Shown in pieces: positions 8,381 to 16,870 of a DNA stretch of 64,000 nt. The notes beneath the pieces were generated by a model, which did no database searches, had not been told where the DNA came from, and was given only the letters and a program-made list of their open reading frames with translations. This DNA comes from Franzmannia pantelleriensis (GTDB taxonomy: Bacteria > Pseudomonadota > Gammaproteobacteria > Pseudomonadales > Halomonadaceae): NCBI RefSeq assembly GCF_900102875.1, contig NZ_FNGH01000007.1, forward strand, positions 124,790 through 188,789, in the 5' to 3' direction. The position numbers and the translations under genes were made by a program. Numbering within the stretch: position 1 is the first letter of the stretch; each line of letters begins with the position of its first letter.

Positions 8381-9277
8381 ATGAACGATCTGTTGCGCCT
8401 GACCCCGCTGCCGAGCGATGAACGCGCCTGTGAGGCGCTGGCGTCGCCGCGCTATGAGCTGCTGCCCCTGGCCGATCTGCAGCAGGCCGCCGATGCGCTA
8501 CCCGCCGGTGCCGTGGTGACGGTGACCTGCTCGCCGCGCCACGGTCTGGCGCGTACCCTGACGGCCAGCGAGACGCTGGCAGCAGCGGGGTTCCGGGTGG
8601 TGCCGCATCTCGCTGCCCGCTTGGTGCGTGATCGTGGCCACCTCGCCGAGGCGGTGGCGCGGATGACGGCCCTGGGCATCGACGAGTGTTTCGTGGTGGG
8701 AGGAGATGCCGAAGCGGCGGAGGGTGACTTCGCGACCGGCCTGGCACTACTCGAGGCGCTCGCCGAGCTGCCGACGCGACCGTCCCGCATTGGGATTCCC
8801 GCCTACCCGGAGGGGCATCCCCATATCTCCGTGGGAGACTTGCAACGGGACCTCGAGGCCAAGGCGCGGTTCGCCGATTACGCCGTCACCCAGCTCTGCT
8901 TCGAGGCCGCCCCCCTGCTGGCCTGGCGTGAGCAGCAGCGGCAACGTGGCATGTCGTTGCCGGTCCACGCCGGCCTGCCCGGGGTATTGCCACGCAAGCG
9001 GCTATTGGGGCTGGCGACGCGGCTCGGGCTGGGGCCCTCGACCCGGGTGCTGGGGCGTCAGAAGGGATTGATCGCACGCCTGCTGCGGCCCGCCCGGTAT
9101 CGACCCGATACCCTGCTGGAGGCGCTCTGGCCGCACCTCGGCGATGCCACCCAGGGCTTCGCAGGGGTGCATCTGTACACCTTCAATCAGGCCGCCGACA
9201 CGCGCGCCTGGTGTGAGGCGCAGTGTCGCCGGCAGTGCGCCTGGAAGACCTCGGATTCACTCTCTGTCACCCCATGA
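8381..9277 (+). CDS. Divergent methylenetetrahydrofolate reductase-like protein
   Basis: 298 aa. It has a recognisable MTHFR-type barrel: TCSPRHG (near 47-53), VPHLAARLV, FVVGGD in place of the usual ALRGD, IPAYPEGHP, TQLCFEA and GLPGVLP. The N-terminal segment carrying the catalytic glutamate is short; the Glu of YELLPL may fill the role. It is coupled to the DmdA-like gene with a 3-base gap. MTHFR interconverts 5-methyl- and 5,10-methylene-THF, so in this setting it probably oxidises methyl-THF formed by its neighbour. The divergence from ordinary MetF suggests a catabolic specialist and not the methionine biosynthetic enzyme. Confidence 0.75.
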   Translation: MNDLLRLTPLPSDERACEALASPRYELLPLADLQQAADALPAGAVVTVTCSPRHGLARTLTASETLAAAGFRVVPHLAARLVRDRGHLAEAVARMTALGIDECFVVGGDAEAAEGDFATGLALLEALAELPTRPSRIGIPAYPEGHPHISVGDLQRDLEAKARFADYAVTQLCFEAAPLLAWREQQRQRGMSLPVHAGLPGVLPRKRLLGLATRLGLGPSTRVLGRQKGLIARLLRPARYRPDTLLEALWPHLGDATQGFAGVHLYTFNQAADTRAWCEAQCRRQCAWKTSDSLSVTP

Positions 9278-9423
9278 ATGTCGCCATCGGGCGACGCCGG
9301 CTGGGGATTATGAAAGCAATGTTGAACGCCGCCGAGATAGGTGTCGAACGCTGTTCACGAACTATACTCTGACTATCGCATTGCGCCGGCTGGCGACAAG
9401 TCGAGAGACATCAGGAGGCAGAG

Positions 9424-9969
9424 ATGAACAAGTCAATCGTGATCGGGTCGACGTTGGCGGTGCTGGGCCTGGGTGGCCTGGCGGTAGGTGCCTATCAGGT
9501 GCAGACCTTCGAGCGTGCACCGACCTATGCCGACATCTTGAGCGTCGACGCGGTAACCCGCAGCGTCGAGACCCCCCGCGAAGTCTGCGAGGACGTAGTG
9601 GTACATCAGCAAGCGCCGAGCCGCGATCCGAACCGCCTGTTAGGCACTGCCGCGGGGGCCGTGGTAGGCGGTGTATTGGGTAATCAGGTCGGCGGTGGCA
9701 GTGGCAAGAAGCTCGCCACCGTGGCTGGCGCGGTGGGTGGCGGTCTGGCCGGCCGCGAAGTACAGGGCCGGGTCGAGGCCAACCAGGGGCGGACAACGAC
9801 CCAGCGGCAGTGCAACACCGTGGTCGACACCCACCAGGAGCACGAGGGCTACGACGTCGAGTACCGCTTCGAGGATCGCGTCTACAGCGTGCGCCTCGAG
9901 GATGCACCTCAAGGGAATCAGGTGCTGATGGAGGATGGGGTGCCGCAGTGGAATGTCCGCGAAGGCTGA
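9424..9969 (+). CDS. Glycine zipper 2TM domain protein
   Basis: 181 aa. A hydrophobic N-terminus (about 5-24) looks like a signal anchor; there is no lipobox cysteine. A glycine zipper at about 74-111 (GTAAGAVVGGVLGNQVGGG and onward) matches the 2TM zipper of the Rickettsia 17-kDa surface antigen family. A C-terminal soluble part with few motifs follows. AGGAGG precedes the ATG. It is probably an envelope-associated protein; its function is unknown. It sits alone between the metF-like gene and convergent puuA. Confidence 0.75.
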   Translation: MNKSIVIGSTLAVLGLGGLAVGAYQVQTFERAPTYADILSVDAVTRSVETPREVCEDVVVHQQAPSRDPNRLLGTAAGAVVGGVLGNQVGGGSGKKLATVAGAVGGGLAGREVQGRVEANQGRTTTQRQCNTVVDTHQEHEGYDVEYRFEDRVYSVRLEDAPQGNQVLMEDGVPQWNVREG

Positions 9970-9989
9970 TTGCTAGCCGCGCCACTCAT

Positions 9990-10023
9990 GACGACGCCCA
10001 CGCCGATTGGTGTGGGCGTCGTC
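9990..10023. terminator. Bidirectional hairpin between the glycine-zipper gene and puuA
   Basis: Perfect 12-bp stem (GACGACGCCCAC with GTGGGCGTCGTC) and a 10-base loop between convergent genes. There is no strong T-tract on either side, so termination efficiency is uncertain. Confidence 0.6.
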
Positions 10024-10051
10024 GTGTGCGGCAGCCACTGTTCGGACGCGT

Positions 10052-11428
10052 CTAGACCTGGCGCAGGTACCAGTCGTATTCAAGCTGGCTAACCGCCTGC
10101 ATCGCTTGGTCGCGCTCGGCCTGGCGGTTGGCCAGGTAGACGTGCAGGAACTGCTCGCCGAGGGCCTCGGTCAGCACCTCGTCGTCGGCCAGTAGCGCCA
10201 GCGCCCGCTGCCAGCTGTTAGTCAGGCTCGGCTCGCACTGGTCGTAGGCGTTGCCCTCGATCGGCGGCGGCGGCGCCAGTTGCTGGCGCAAGCCGTGGTC
10301 GATGGAGGCCAGCAGCGTCGCCAGCAGAAGATAGGGATTGACGTCGGCGCCGGCCACGCGATGCTCGATCCGTTTTGCGGCCTTGGGACCTGAGGGGATG
10401 CGCACCGCTACCGAGCGGTTGTCGTAGCCCCAGGTTGGCGACATGGGTACATAGAGCCCGGGCTGGAAGCGTCGAAACGAGTTGATGTTGGGCGCGAAGA
10501 TCGCCATCGATGCCGGCATCAGCGCCAGCAGCCCGGCGACGGCATGACCCAGCGCCGGGGTACCCAGCGGACTGTCATCCTCGGCGGCGAAGACATTGTG
10601 ACCTTGTGCGTCGAGCAGGCTGATGTGTACGTGGGTACCGTTGCCGGCCTCGTCGCCGTACGGCTTGGCCATGAAGGTGGCCTCGAAGCCATGCTGGATG
10701 GCGACGCCCTTGATCAGGCGCTTGAGCAGCACCGAGCTGTCGCAGGCCTTGAGCACGTCGTCACAGTGGGTCAGGTTGATCTCGAACTGCCCCGGCGCGC
10801 ACTCTTTGAGGGCGGTATCCAGCGGTAGCTGCTGAGCGGCGGCGGCGGCCTGGATGTCCTCGAGGAAGTCGGCGTACTCGTCGAGCTCGTTGATCGAGTA
10901 GAGCTGGCTCTGGGAGGCGCGCTCGCCGGTGGCCGGCGAGCAGGGGGGCTGGGCGTAGCCCTGTGCATCGCGGCTGCGATCGACCAGGTAGAATTCCAGC
11001 TCCACGGCCACCACCGGGGTCAGGCCGGCATCGGCGAAGCGGCGCAGCACGCGCTGCAGCACCTGGCGTGGGTCAGCGAAGAAGCCGCTGCCGTCGGCCT
11101 CGAACATGGTCATCAGTAGCTGCCCTTGGCGGCCCTTGCGCAGCCAGGGGCAGGGCATCAGGGTACCCTCCACCGGTCGGCAGATACGGTCGCCGTCGCC
11201 GCTGGACAGCCCCAGGCCGGTCTCCTCAATGGTATTGCCGTTGATATCGAGGGCAAACAGCGAGGCGGGCAGATTGATGCCGGCACTAAATGCCTTGACC
11301 AGGTTGTCGCGAGGGATACGCTTGCCGCGCATCACGCCGTTGAGGTCGCTGATCAGCAGGTCGACACTGTCGATATCGGGGTGGCGCTCGAGAAAGGCCT
11401 CGGCCTCAGCAGTCGCGGTCACCGACAT
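10052..11428 (-). CDS. puuA: Gamma-glutamylputrescine synthetase (glutamine synthetase family)
   Basis: 458 aa from the chosen start MSVTATAEAE. It ligates glutamate to putrescine using ATP, the first Puu step. It has the glutamine synthetase beta-grasp and catalytic folds with VELEFYLVDR, NGTHVHISL and NSFRRF followed by WGYDNRSVAVRIP. The open frame runs 96 codons further upstream to 11716, but that extension has no family similarity and would overlap puuD; AAGGTACTCCCC just before 11428 supports the shorter start. It is divergent from puuD-spuC-puuC. Relatives include SpuB/SpuI of Pseudomonas. Confidence 0.88.
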   Translation of the reverse strand: MSVTATAEAEAFLERHPDIDSVDLLISDLNGVMRGKRIPRDNLVKAFSAGINLPASLFALDINGNTIEETGLGLSSGDGDRICRPVEGTLMPCPWLRKGRQGQLLMTMFEADGSGFFADPRQVLQRVLRRFADAGLTPVVAVELEFYLVDRSRDAQGYAQPPCSPATGERASQSQLYSINELDEYADFLEDIQAAAAAQQLPLDTALKECAPGQFEINLTHCDDVLKACDSSVLLKRLIKGVAIQHGFEATFMAKPYGDEAGNGTHVHISLLDAQGHNVFAAEDDSPLGTPALGHAVAGLLALMPASMAIFAPNINSFRRFQPGLYVPMSPTWGYDNRSVAVRIPSGPKAAKRIEHRVAGADVNPYLLLATLLASIDHGLRQQLAPPPPIEGNAYDQCEPSLTNSWQRALALLADDEVLTEALGEQFLHVYLANRQAERDQAMQAVSQLEYDWYLRQV

Positions 11429-11488
11429 GGGGAGTACCTTATCGTTGGAGTCATGGGTTCCATCTTTTCCGACTGACACGGATGTTGT

Positions 11489-11507
11489 CAAATTATTTAC
11501 GCCTGTA
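11489..11507. promoter_or_regulatory. Candidate PuuR operator in the puuA/puuD divergent promoter
   Basis: CAAATTATTTA followed directly by CGCCTGTA. It matches the block at 52-71 upstream of puuB apart from a one-base gap and two substitutions. It lies 60 bp upstream of puuA and 180 bp upstream of puuD, in the 259-bp divergent region. Its use by PuuR is inference. Confidence 0.4.
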
Positions 11508-11687
11508 TGCATCGCCCAGCTCCCCCGGTGAATTGCGTGGTGCCCTTTTTGCCGGGTTTTATCACGTAATGCCTCAGGTGGTGGCGTTACCCTTGCGAGG
11601 GTTGGCAGCAGGCTTGATGGCATGTAATGTTGAGCAAAGCATAACAGTCCTGCCCTTTGTCGAGCCGTTACGAGCAAGGAGTCATGT

Positions 11688-12464
11688 ATGTCCAGTCGAC
11701 CGCTGGTCGGGGTCATTGCCTGCCGCCGCGAGGTGGAGGGTCACCCTGCGCACATGGTGACCGATAAATACCTGCAGGCGCTGCGCGACTATGGGCTAGC
11801 GCCGCTGGTGTTGCCGGTGTGGGAGGAGGGCGGCGGCCTGGAGGCGAGCCTGCTGGGCGAGCTGGATGGCCTGCTGCTGACCGGCAGCTATACCAATGTG
11901 GCGCCGGCGCGCTACGGCGCCGAGCGTGCGCCGCAGAACACCCGTGACGACCTGCATCGCGATGCCGCGGCGCTGGCCTGGATTCCCGCCGCGCTGGACC
12001 TGGGGCTGCCGCTGTTCGGTATCTGCCGCGGCTTCCAGGAGATCAACGTGGCCTTCGGCGGCACCCTGCATCAGGCGCTCCAGGAGGTGCCGGGGCTGCT
12101 CGATCATCGCGAACCGCAGGGTGACAAGGCGGCGCAGTATGCCCCCAGCCACGATTTGTCCATTCTGCCTGGTGGCGCATTGTCGGCGCTACATGCAGCG
12201 CCGGCCAGTCGCGTCAATTCGCTGCATCAGCAGGGCGTGGCCGAACTTGGCCTGGGGCTGCGCGCCGAGGCGCTGGCACCCGATGGCGTGGTCGAAGCAC
12301 TATCGGTGGAGGGGGCGCGACGCTTTGCCCTGGCGGTGCAGTGGCACCCCGAGTGGCAGCCCGCCCAGCATCCGCTGTATGACGCCTTGTTTCGCGGCTT
12401 CGCCGCAGCCTGCGCCGAGCGTACCGCGGAGCGCCGCGGCCTCACCACACTGATCGACGCCTGA
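11688..12464 (+). CDS. puuD: Gamma-glutamyl-gamma-aminobutyrate hydrolase
   Basis: 258 aa class I glutamine amidotransferase-like hydrolase. It cleaves gamma-glutamyl-GABA to glutamate and GABA, the fourth Puu step. The nucleophile lies in GICRGFQE and the catalytic His-Glu in QWHPEWQP. VNSLHQQG and APDGVVEALSV resemble E. coli PuuD. AAGGA lies about 7 bases before the ATG. It is the first gene of a puuD-spuC-puuC run and is transcribed divergently from puuA. Confidence 0.92.
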   Translation: MSSRPLVGVIACRREVEGHPAHMVTDKYLQALRDYGLAPLVLPVWEEGGGLEASLLGELDGLLLTGSYTNVAPARYGAERAPQNTRDDLHRDAAALAWIPAALDLGLPLFGICRGFQEINVAFGGTLHQALQEVPGLLDHREPQGDKAAQYAPSHDLSILPGGALSALHAAPASRVNSLHQQGVAELGLGLRAEALAPDGVVEALSVEGARRFALAVQWHPEWQPAQHPLYDALFRGFAAACAERTAERRGLTTLIDA

Positions 12465-12484
12465 TACGCTGAGGAAATCGCTCC

Positions 12485-13867
12485 ATGTCCCATGATATCC
12501 AGGCGCTAGATCGCGCCCACTATCTGCACCCCTTCAGCGACTTCAAGGCGCTCGGCGAAGAGGGCTGTCGCGTCATCGTCGGCGCCGAGGGCGTCTATAT
12601 CATCGACGACCAGGGCAACCGTATCCTCGACGGCATGGCCGGGCTGTGGTGCGTCAACCTCGGCTACGGTCGTGAGGAACTGGTCGACGCCGCCACCCGG
12701 CAGATGCATGAGCTGCCCTACTACAATAGCTTCTTCAAGACCACGCACCTGCCGGCGGTGAAGCTGGCGGAGACGCTCTGCCGCCTGGCGCCGGCACATA
12801 TCAACCGGGTCTTCTTCACCGGTTCTGGCTCGGAGGCCAACGACACCGTGCTACGCATGGTGCGCCGCTACTGGGCGCTCAAGGGAAGGCCCGACAAGCA
12901 GGTGGTCATCGCGCGTGAGAATGCCTACCACGGTTCCACCGTGGCCGGCATGAGCCTCGGCGGCATGGCGCCGATGCACGCCCAGGGCGGACCGCTGGTG
13001 CCGGGCATCTGTCATATTCGCCAGCCCTACTGGTTCGACGAGTCGAGCGGTCAGAATCCTGAGGCCTTCGGCCGCGACTGCGCGGCGGCCCTGGAAGAGA
13101 AAATTTTAGCCCTCGGCGAAGACAAGGTGGCGGCCTTTATCGCCGAGCCGGTACAGGGCGCGGGTGGGGCGATCATCCCCCCCGACAGCTACTGGCCGGC
13201 GGTCAAGGCGGTACTCGACAAGTACGATATCCTGCTGGTGGTCGATGAGGTGATCTGTGGCTTCGGACGTCTTGGCGAGTGGTTCGGCAGTGTCCACTAT
13301 GGCCTCGAGCCTGACCTGATGCCGATCGCCAAGGGGCTGTCGTCGGGCTATCTGCCGATCGGCGGGGTGCTGGTCGGCGATCGGGTCGCCGAGACGCTGA
13401 TCGAGGAGGGCGGCGAGTTCTTTCACGGCTTCACCTACTCGGGGCATCCTACCTGTGCCGCGGTGGCGCTCAAGAACCTCGAACTGATGGAGGCCGAGGG
13501 CGTGGTCGAGCGGGTGCGCGACGACCTCGGCCCCTACCTGGCCCAGCGCTGGGCCGAGCTCGCCGAGCATCCGCTGGTCGGCGAGGCGCGCTCGCTGGGC
13601 CTGATCGGCGCCCTGGAACTGATCGACCCGGCCACCGGTGAGCGCTTCGACAAGTCCCTCGGTGTGGGCAACCTGTGCCGCGATATCTGTTTCGCCAGCG
13701 GGCTGGTGATGCGCTCGGTAGGCGATACCATGATTATTTCGCCGCCGTTGGTGATCCAGCATGGCGAAATAGACGAACTGGTGACCAAGGCGCGCGCGGC
13801 CCTCGATGAGACGGCGCGGCGCCTGGCCGACACCACGACATCCCCGTTACAGGAGTCCCTGGCATGA
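12485..13867 (+). CDS. spuC: Putrescine-type class III aminotransferase
   Basis: 460 aa PLP enzyme (fold type I, class III). The PLP lysine is Lys283 in IAKGLSSGY. FFTGSGSEANDTVLRMVR and FTYSGHPTCAAVA are typical. It resembles Pseudomonas SpuC along its length, which transfers the amino group of putrescine to pyruvate to give 4-aminobutyraldehyde. Here it sits between puuD and puuC in the position where a PuuE-type GABA aminotransferase might be expected. It could act on putrescine directly, on GABA, or on another diamine. It overlaps puuC by 4 bases (ATGA), so the two are translationally coupled. Confidence 0.87.
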   Translation: MSHDIQALDRAHYLHPFSDFKALGEEGCRVIVGAEGVYIIDDQGNRILDGMAGLWCVNLGYGREELVDAATRQMHELPYYNSFFKTTHLPAVKLAETLCRLAPAHINRVFFTGSGSEANDTVLRMVRRYWALKGRPDKQVVIARENAYHGSTVAGMSLGGMAPMHAQGGPLVPGICHIRQPYWFDESSGQNPEAFGRDCAAALEEKILALGEDKVAAFIAEPVQGAGGAIIPPDSYWPAVKAVLDKYDILLVVDEVICGFGRLGEWFGSVHYGLEPDLMPIAKGLSSGYLPIGGVLVGDRVAETLIEEGGEFFHGFTYSGHPTCAAVALKNLELMEAEGVVERVRDDLGPYLAQRWAELAEHPLVGEARSLGLIGALELIDPATGERFDKSLGVGNLCRDICFASGLVMRSVGDTMIISPPLVIQHGEIDELVTKARAALDETARRLADTTTSPLQESLA

Positions 13868-15360
13868 GCACGCATCCCTCTACCCTGGCCGAGTGGCAGG
13901 CGCTGGCCGCCTCGCTGACCTTCGAGACCCGCGCCTTCGTCGACGACCAGTTCGTCGACGCGGTGAGCGGCGAGACCTTCAGCAGCATCAACCCGGCCAC
14001 CGGCGAGACCCTGGCCGAGGTGGCCAGCTGCGATGCCGCCGACGCCGAGCTGGCGGTGGGGCATGCGCGCGCCGCCTTCGAGCGCGGCGAGTGGTCGCGG
14101 CTGGCGCCGGGCAAGCGCAAGGCGGTGCTGCTCAAGCTCGCCGACCTGATGACGGCGCACAAGCACGAGCTGGCGCTGCTGGATACCCTCGACATGGGCA
14201 AGCCGGTGACAAGCTCGCTGGGCGATATGGCTGGTGCCATCGGCTGCCTGCGCCACCAGGCTGAGTCCATCGACAAGCTCTACGGCGAGGTAGCGCCCAC
14301 CGGTGAGGAGAGCCTGGGCATGGTGCTGCGCGAGCCGCTCGGCGTGGTGGCGTCGATCGTGCCGTGGAATTTCCCGCTGATGATGACCGCCTGGAAGATC
14401 GCCCCGGCGTTGGCCGCCGGCAACAGCGTGATCCTCAAGCCGTCGGAGAAGTCGCCGCTGTCGGCGCTGCGTCTGGCCCAGCTGGCCAAAGAGGCGGGCC
14501 TGCCGCGGGGCGTGTTCCAGGTGCTGCCAGGCTTCGGCCACACCGTGGGCAAGGCCCTGGCGCTCTCCATGGACGTCGACTGTCTGGCCTTTACCGGCTC
14601 GACCCAGGTCGGCAAACAGCTGATGCAGTACGCCGGCGAATCCAACCTCAAGCGCGTCTACCTCGAGTGCGGCGGCAAGAGCCCCAACCTGGTGTTTGCC
14701 GACTGCAAGCATCTCGATGCGGTGGCCAAGCATGCGGCTGCGGCGATCTTCCATAACCAGGGTGAGGTGTGCATTGCCGGCTCCCGCCTGCTGGTGGAGA
14801 ACGCGATCCGCGAGCAGTTCGTCGACAAGGTGCTGGCCGCCGCCGAGCGCATGCAGCCCGGCGATCCGCTGGATCCGTCGAGCTTCATGGGCGCCATCGT
14901 CGACGAGACCCAGCATCGCCGCATCCTCGATTACATTCGCCAGGGCGTCGAGGAGGGCGCCCAGTTGCGCAGCGGCGGCCAGGCGCTGGAGCGTCCTGGC
15001 TACTTCATTTCGCCCACGGTGTTCGACGGCGTGACCCCGCAGATGACCATCGGCCGCGAAGAGATCTTCGGTCCGGTGCTGGCGGTGTTTGGCTTTGACA
15101 GCGAAGAGCAGGCCATCGCCATGGCCAACGACAGCGACTATGGCCTGGCGGCCGGGCTGTGGAGCCAGGATATCGATCGCATCATGCGCGTAACCCGCCG
15201 CCTGCAGTCAGGGCAGGTGTTCGTCAACAACTGGGCCGGCGGCGACCAGAGCATGCCTTTCGGTGGGGTCAAGCAGTCGGGCAACGGCCGCGACAAGTCG
15301 CACCACTCGCTGGCGGAATACTCCTCGCTGAAGAGCGTATGGATCTCGCTAGAGGGCTGA
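13864..15360 (+). CDS. puuC: Gamma-glutamyl-gamma-aminobutyraldehyde dehydrogenase
   Basis: 498 aa NAD(P)-dependent aldehyde dehydrogenase. The catalytic cysteine is Cys303 in NQGEVCIAGSRL and the general base is Glu268 in LECGGKSPN; IVPWNFPL and GSTQVGKQL are the cofactor motifs. It oxidises gamma-glutamyl-gamma-aminobutyraldehyde, and in this context perhaps also 4-aminobutyraldehyde made by SpuC (the KauB role). The C-terminus GNGRDKS followed by KSVWISLE matches E. coli PuuC. It is the last gene of the puuD-spuC-puuC operon; a large hairpin follows 42 bases later. Confidence 0.9.
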   Translation: MSTHPSTLAEWQALAASLTFETRAFVDDQFVDAVSGETFSSINPATGETLAEVASCDAADAELAVGHARAAFERGEWSRLAPGKRKAVLLKLADLMTAHKHELALLDTLDMGKPVTSSLGDMAGAIGCLRHQAESIDKLYGEVAPTGEESLGMVLREPLGVVASIVPWNFPLMMTAWKIAPALAAGNSVILKPSEKSPLSALRLAQLAKEAGLPRGVFQVLPGFGHTVGKALALSMDVDCLAFTGSTQVGKQLMQYAGESNLKRVYLECGGKSPNLVFADCKHLDAVAKHAAAAIFHNQGEVCIAGSRLLVENAIREQFVDKVLAAAERMQPGDPLDPSSFMGAIVDETQHRRILDYIRQGVEEGAQLRSGGQALERPGYFISPTVFDGVTPQMTIGREEIFGPVLAVFGFDSEEQAIAMANDSDYGLAAGLWSQDIDRIMRVTRRLQSGQVFVNNWAGGDQSMPFGGVKQSGNGRDKSHHSLAEYSSLKSVWISLEG

Positions 15361-15401
15361 TGATTTAACCAGTGTTGGGCGCTGGTGCGTGCTACCATGA
15401 G

Positions 15402-15450
15402 CTCGGCCCCGGCCGTTCACGACGACTAGTCGTGGCTGGCTGGGGCCGAG
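15402..15450. terminator. Nested hairpin after puuC, within the rmuC leader
   Basis: The outer arms CTCGGCCCCGGCC (15402-15414) and GGCTGGGGCCGAG (15438-15450) pair over 13 bp with one mismatch. They enclose a perfect palindrome ACGACTAGTCGT at 15422-15433. There is no T-tract. It may terminate the puu transcript or shape the rmuC leader. Confidence 0.45.
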
Positions 15451-15483
15451 TGCGTGTTATTCACCTGCTGGCGGAGTGGTGTC

Positions 15484-16791
15484 GTGACCCTTACCCCCGA
15501 ACAGATGGCGGCGCTGGCTGCCGTGATGGCGTTTATCATCGCCTATGCGTTGGCCGCTGCCCTGGGCGCGCGCCGCCGCGATGCCGAACGCCGCGAGGCG
15601 ACGGTTCAGCGCCAGCGGCTCGAGGCGCGGCTTGCTGAGCGCGAGGCGCAGTGGCAGGAGGCCGAGCTGGAGCGCACCCGCCTGGCCACCACCCTCGACC
15701 AGCAGCGCGAGCACTTCGAGCAGCAGCTGGCGCTGCTGCGCGATAGCCGCGAGCAGCTCAAGCAGGAGTTCGAGAACCTAGCCAATGAGATCCTCGAGCG
15801 CAAAGGGCGCAGTTTCTCGGAGCTCTCCCAGCGCAATATCCACGGCTTGCTGCAGCCGCTGCAGGCGGAGATGAAGGGCTTTCGCGACAAGGTCGAGGCG
15901 ATCCACCGTTTCGATACCGAACAGCGCGCCAGCCTGCGCACCGAGCTGCAGCATCTGCAGGCCCTCAACCGCGAGATCACCGACCAGGCCAGCCGCCTCA
16001 CCGAGGCGCTGCAGGGGCAGAAGAAGCTGCAGGGCAACTGGGGCGAGCTGATGCTTGAGAACGTGCTGGAGGGGGCCGGCCTGCGGCCCGGCAAGGATTA
16101 CCAGCGCGAAGTCAGCTTTGCCACCGAGGCGGGGCGGCGGCGCCCCGACGCGCTGGTCTACCTGCCCCAGGGCAAGCACCTGGTCATCGACGCCAAGACC
16201 TCGCTTGCCGCCTATGTGCGCTACGTCAACGCCGACGACGAGCCCACCCGCCGCGAGGCGCTGGCGGCCCACGCCAGGGCAGTGGGGGAGCGCATCAATG
16301 AGCTTGCCGACAAGCACTACTACGACCTGCCGGGGCTCAACTCGCCGGACGTGGTGGTGATGTTCATTCCGGTGGAGTCGGCCTACGTCGAGGCGCTCAA
16401 GCACGATGAGTCGCTGTTCCAGCGCGCCCTGGAGCGCAACGTGCTGGTGGCGACGCCGACCACCCTGCTGACCAGCCTCAATATCGTGCGCCAGCTGTGG
16501 CGCTTCGAGGACCAGAGCCGACACAGCGCCGAGCTGGCCAGCCGCGCCGAGAAGTTTCACGCCAAGCTGCGCACGTTTCTTACCAGCATGGAGGAGGTCG
16601 GCGGCAAGCTCGACGGTGCCCGGGAGAGCTATGACACCGCCATTGGCCAGCTGGTCAACGGCCGCGGCAACCTGATCAAGCAGGCCGACGAGTTTCGTGA
16701 ACTGGGCGTGGCGGTCAAGCGGGAGCTCCCCGAGGCGCTGGTGGAGCGGGCGCGGCTGGAGCTGGATCCAGGTCAGACGCGTTCCGAATGA
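15484..16791 (+). CDS. rmuC: DNA recombination protein RmuC
   Basis: 435 aa. An N-terminal membrane segment (about 8-25) is followed by a long coiled coil (about 30-160) and the RmuC nuclease-like domain with LQGNWGELMLENVLEGAGL, VIDAKTSLAAY and VVMFIPVESAY. The family limits inversions and rearrangements at short repeats. The GTG at 15484 has GGAG 7 bases upstream and gives a clean membrane-anchored N-terminus. The frame stays open to another GTG at 15454, which lacks a good ribosome site. Confidence 0.9.
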   Translation: MTLTPEQMAALAAVMAFIIAYALAAALGARRRDAERREATVQRQRLEARLAEREAQWQEAELERTRLATTLDQQREHFEQQLALLRDSREQLKQEFENLANEILERKGRSFSELSQRNIHGLLQPLQAEMKGFRDKVEAIHRFDTEQRASLRTELQHLQALNREITDQASRLTEALQGQKKLQGNWGELMLENVLEGAGLRPGKDYQREVSFATEAGRRRPDALVYLPQGKHLVIDAKTSLAAYVRYVNADDEPTRREALAAHARAVGERINELADKHYYDLPGLNSPDVVVMFIPVESAYVEALKHDESLFQRALERNVLVATPTTLLTSLNIVRQLWRFEDQSRHSAELASRAEKFHAKLRTFLTSMEEVGGKLDGARESYDTAIGQLVNGRGNLIKQADEFRELGVAVKRELPEALVERARLELDPGQTRSE

Positions 16792-16870
16792 CGCTGATGT
16801 ACAGTATTGGTATCGCTTTTGTATAGCTATTGGCGTAGTCTGGTCGTTCATCCAGCACCGGAGAGACGCC

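Noticed and set aside
11429-11716. 96-codon N-terminal extension of puuA
   Set aside because: No similarity to glutamine synthetases, overlaps the puuD start, and a better start with a ribosome site exists at 11428.
13534-14916. 460-codon leftward open frame opposite spuC and puuC
   Set aside because: High-GC antisense shadow of two well-identified genes; the translation is rich in His, Gln and Arg with no domain.
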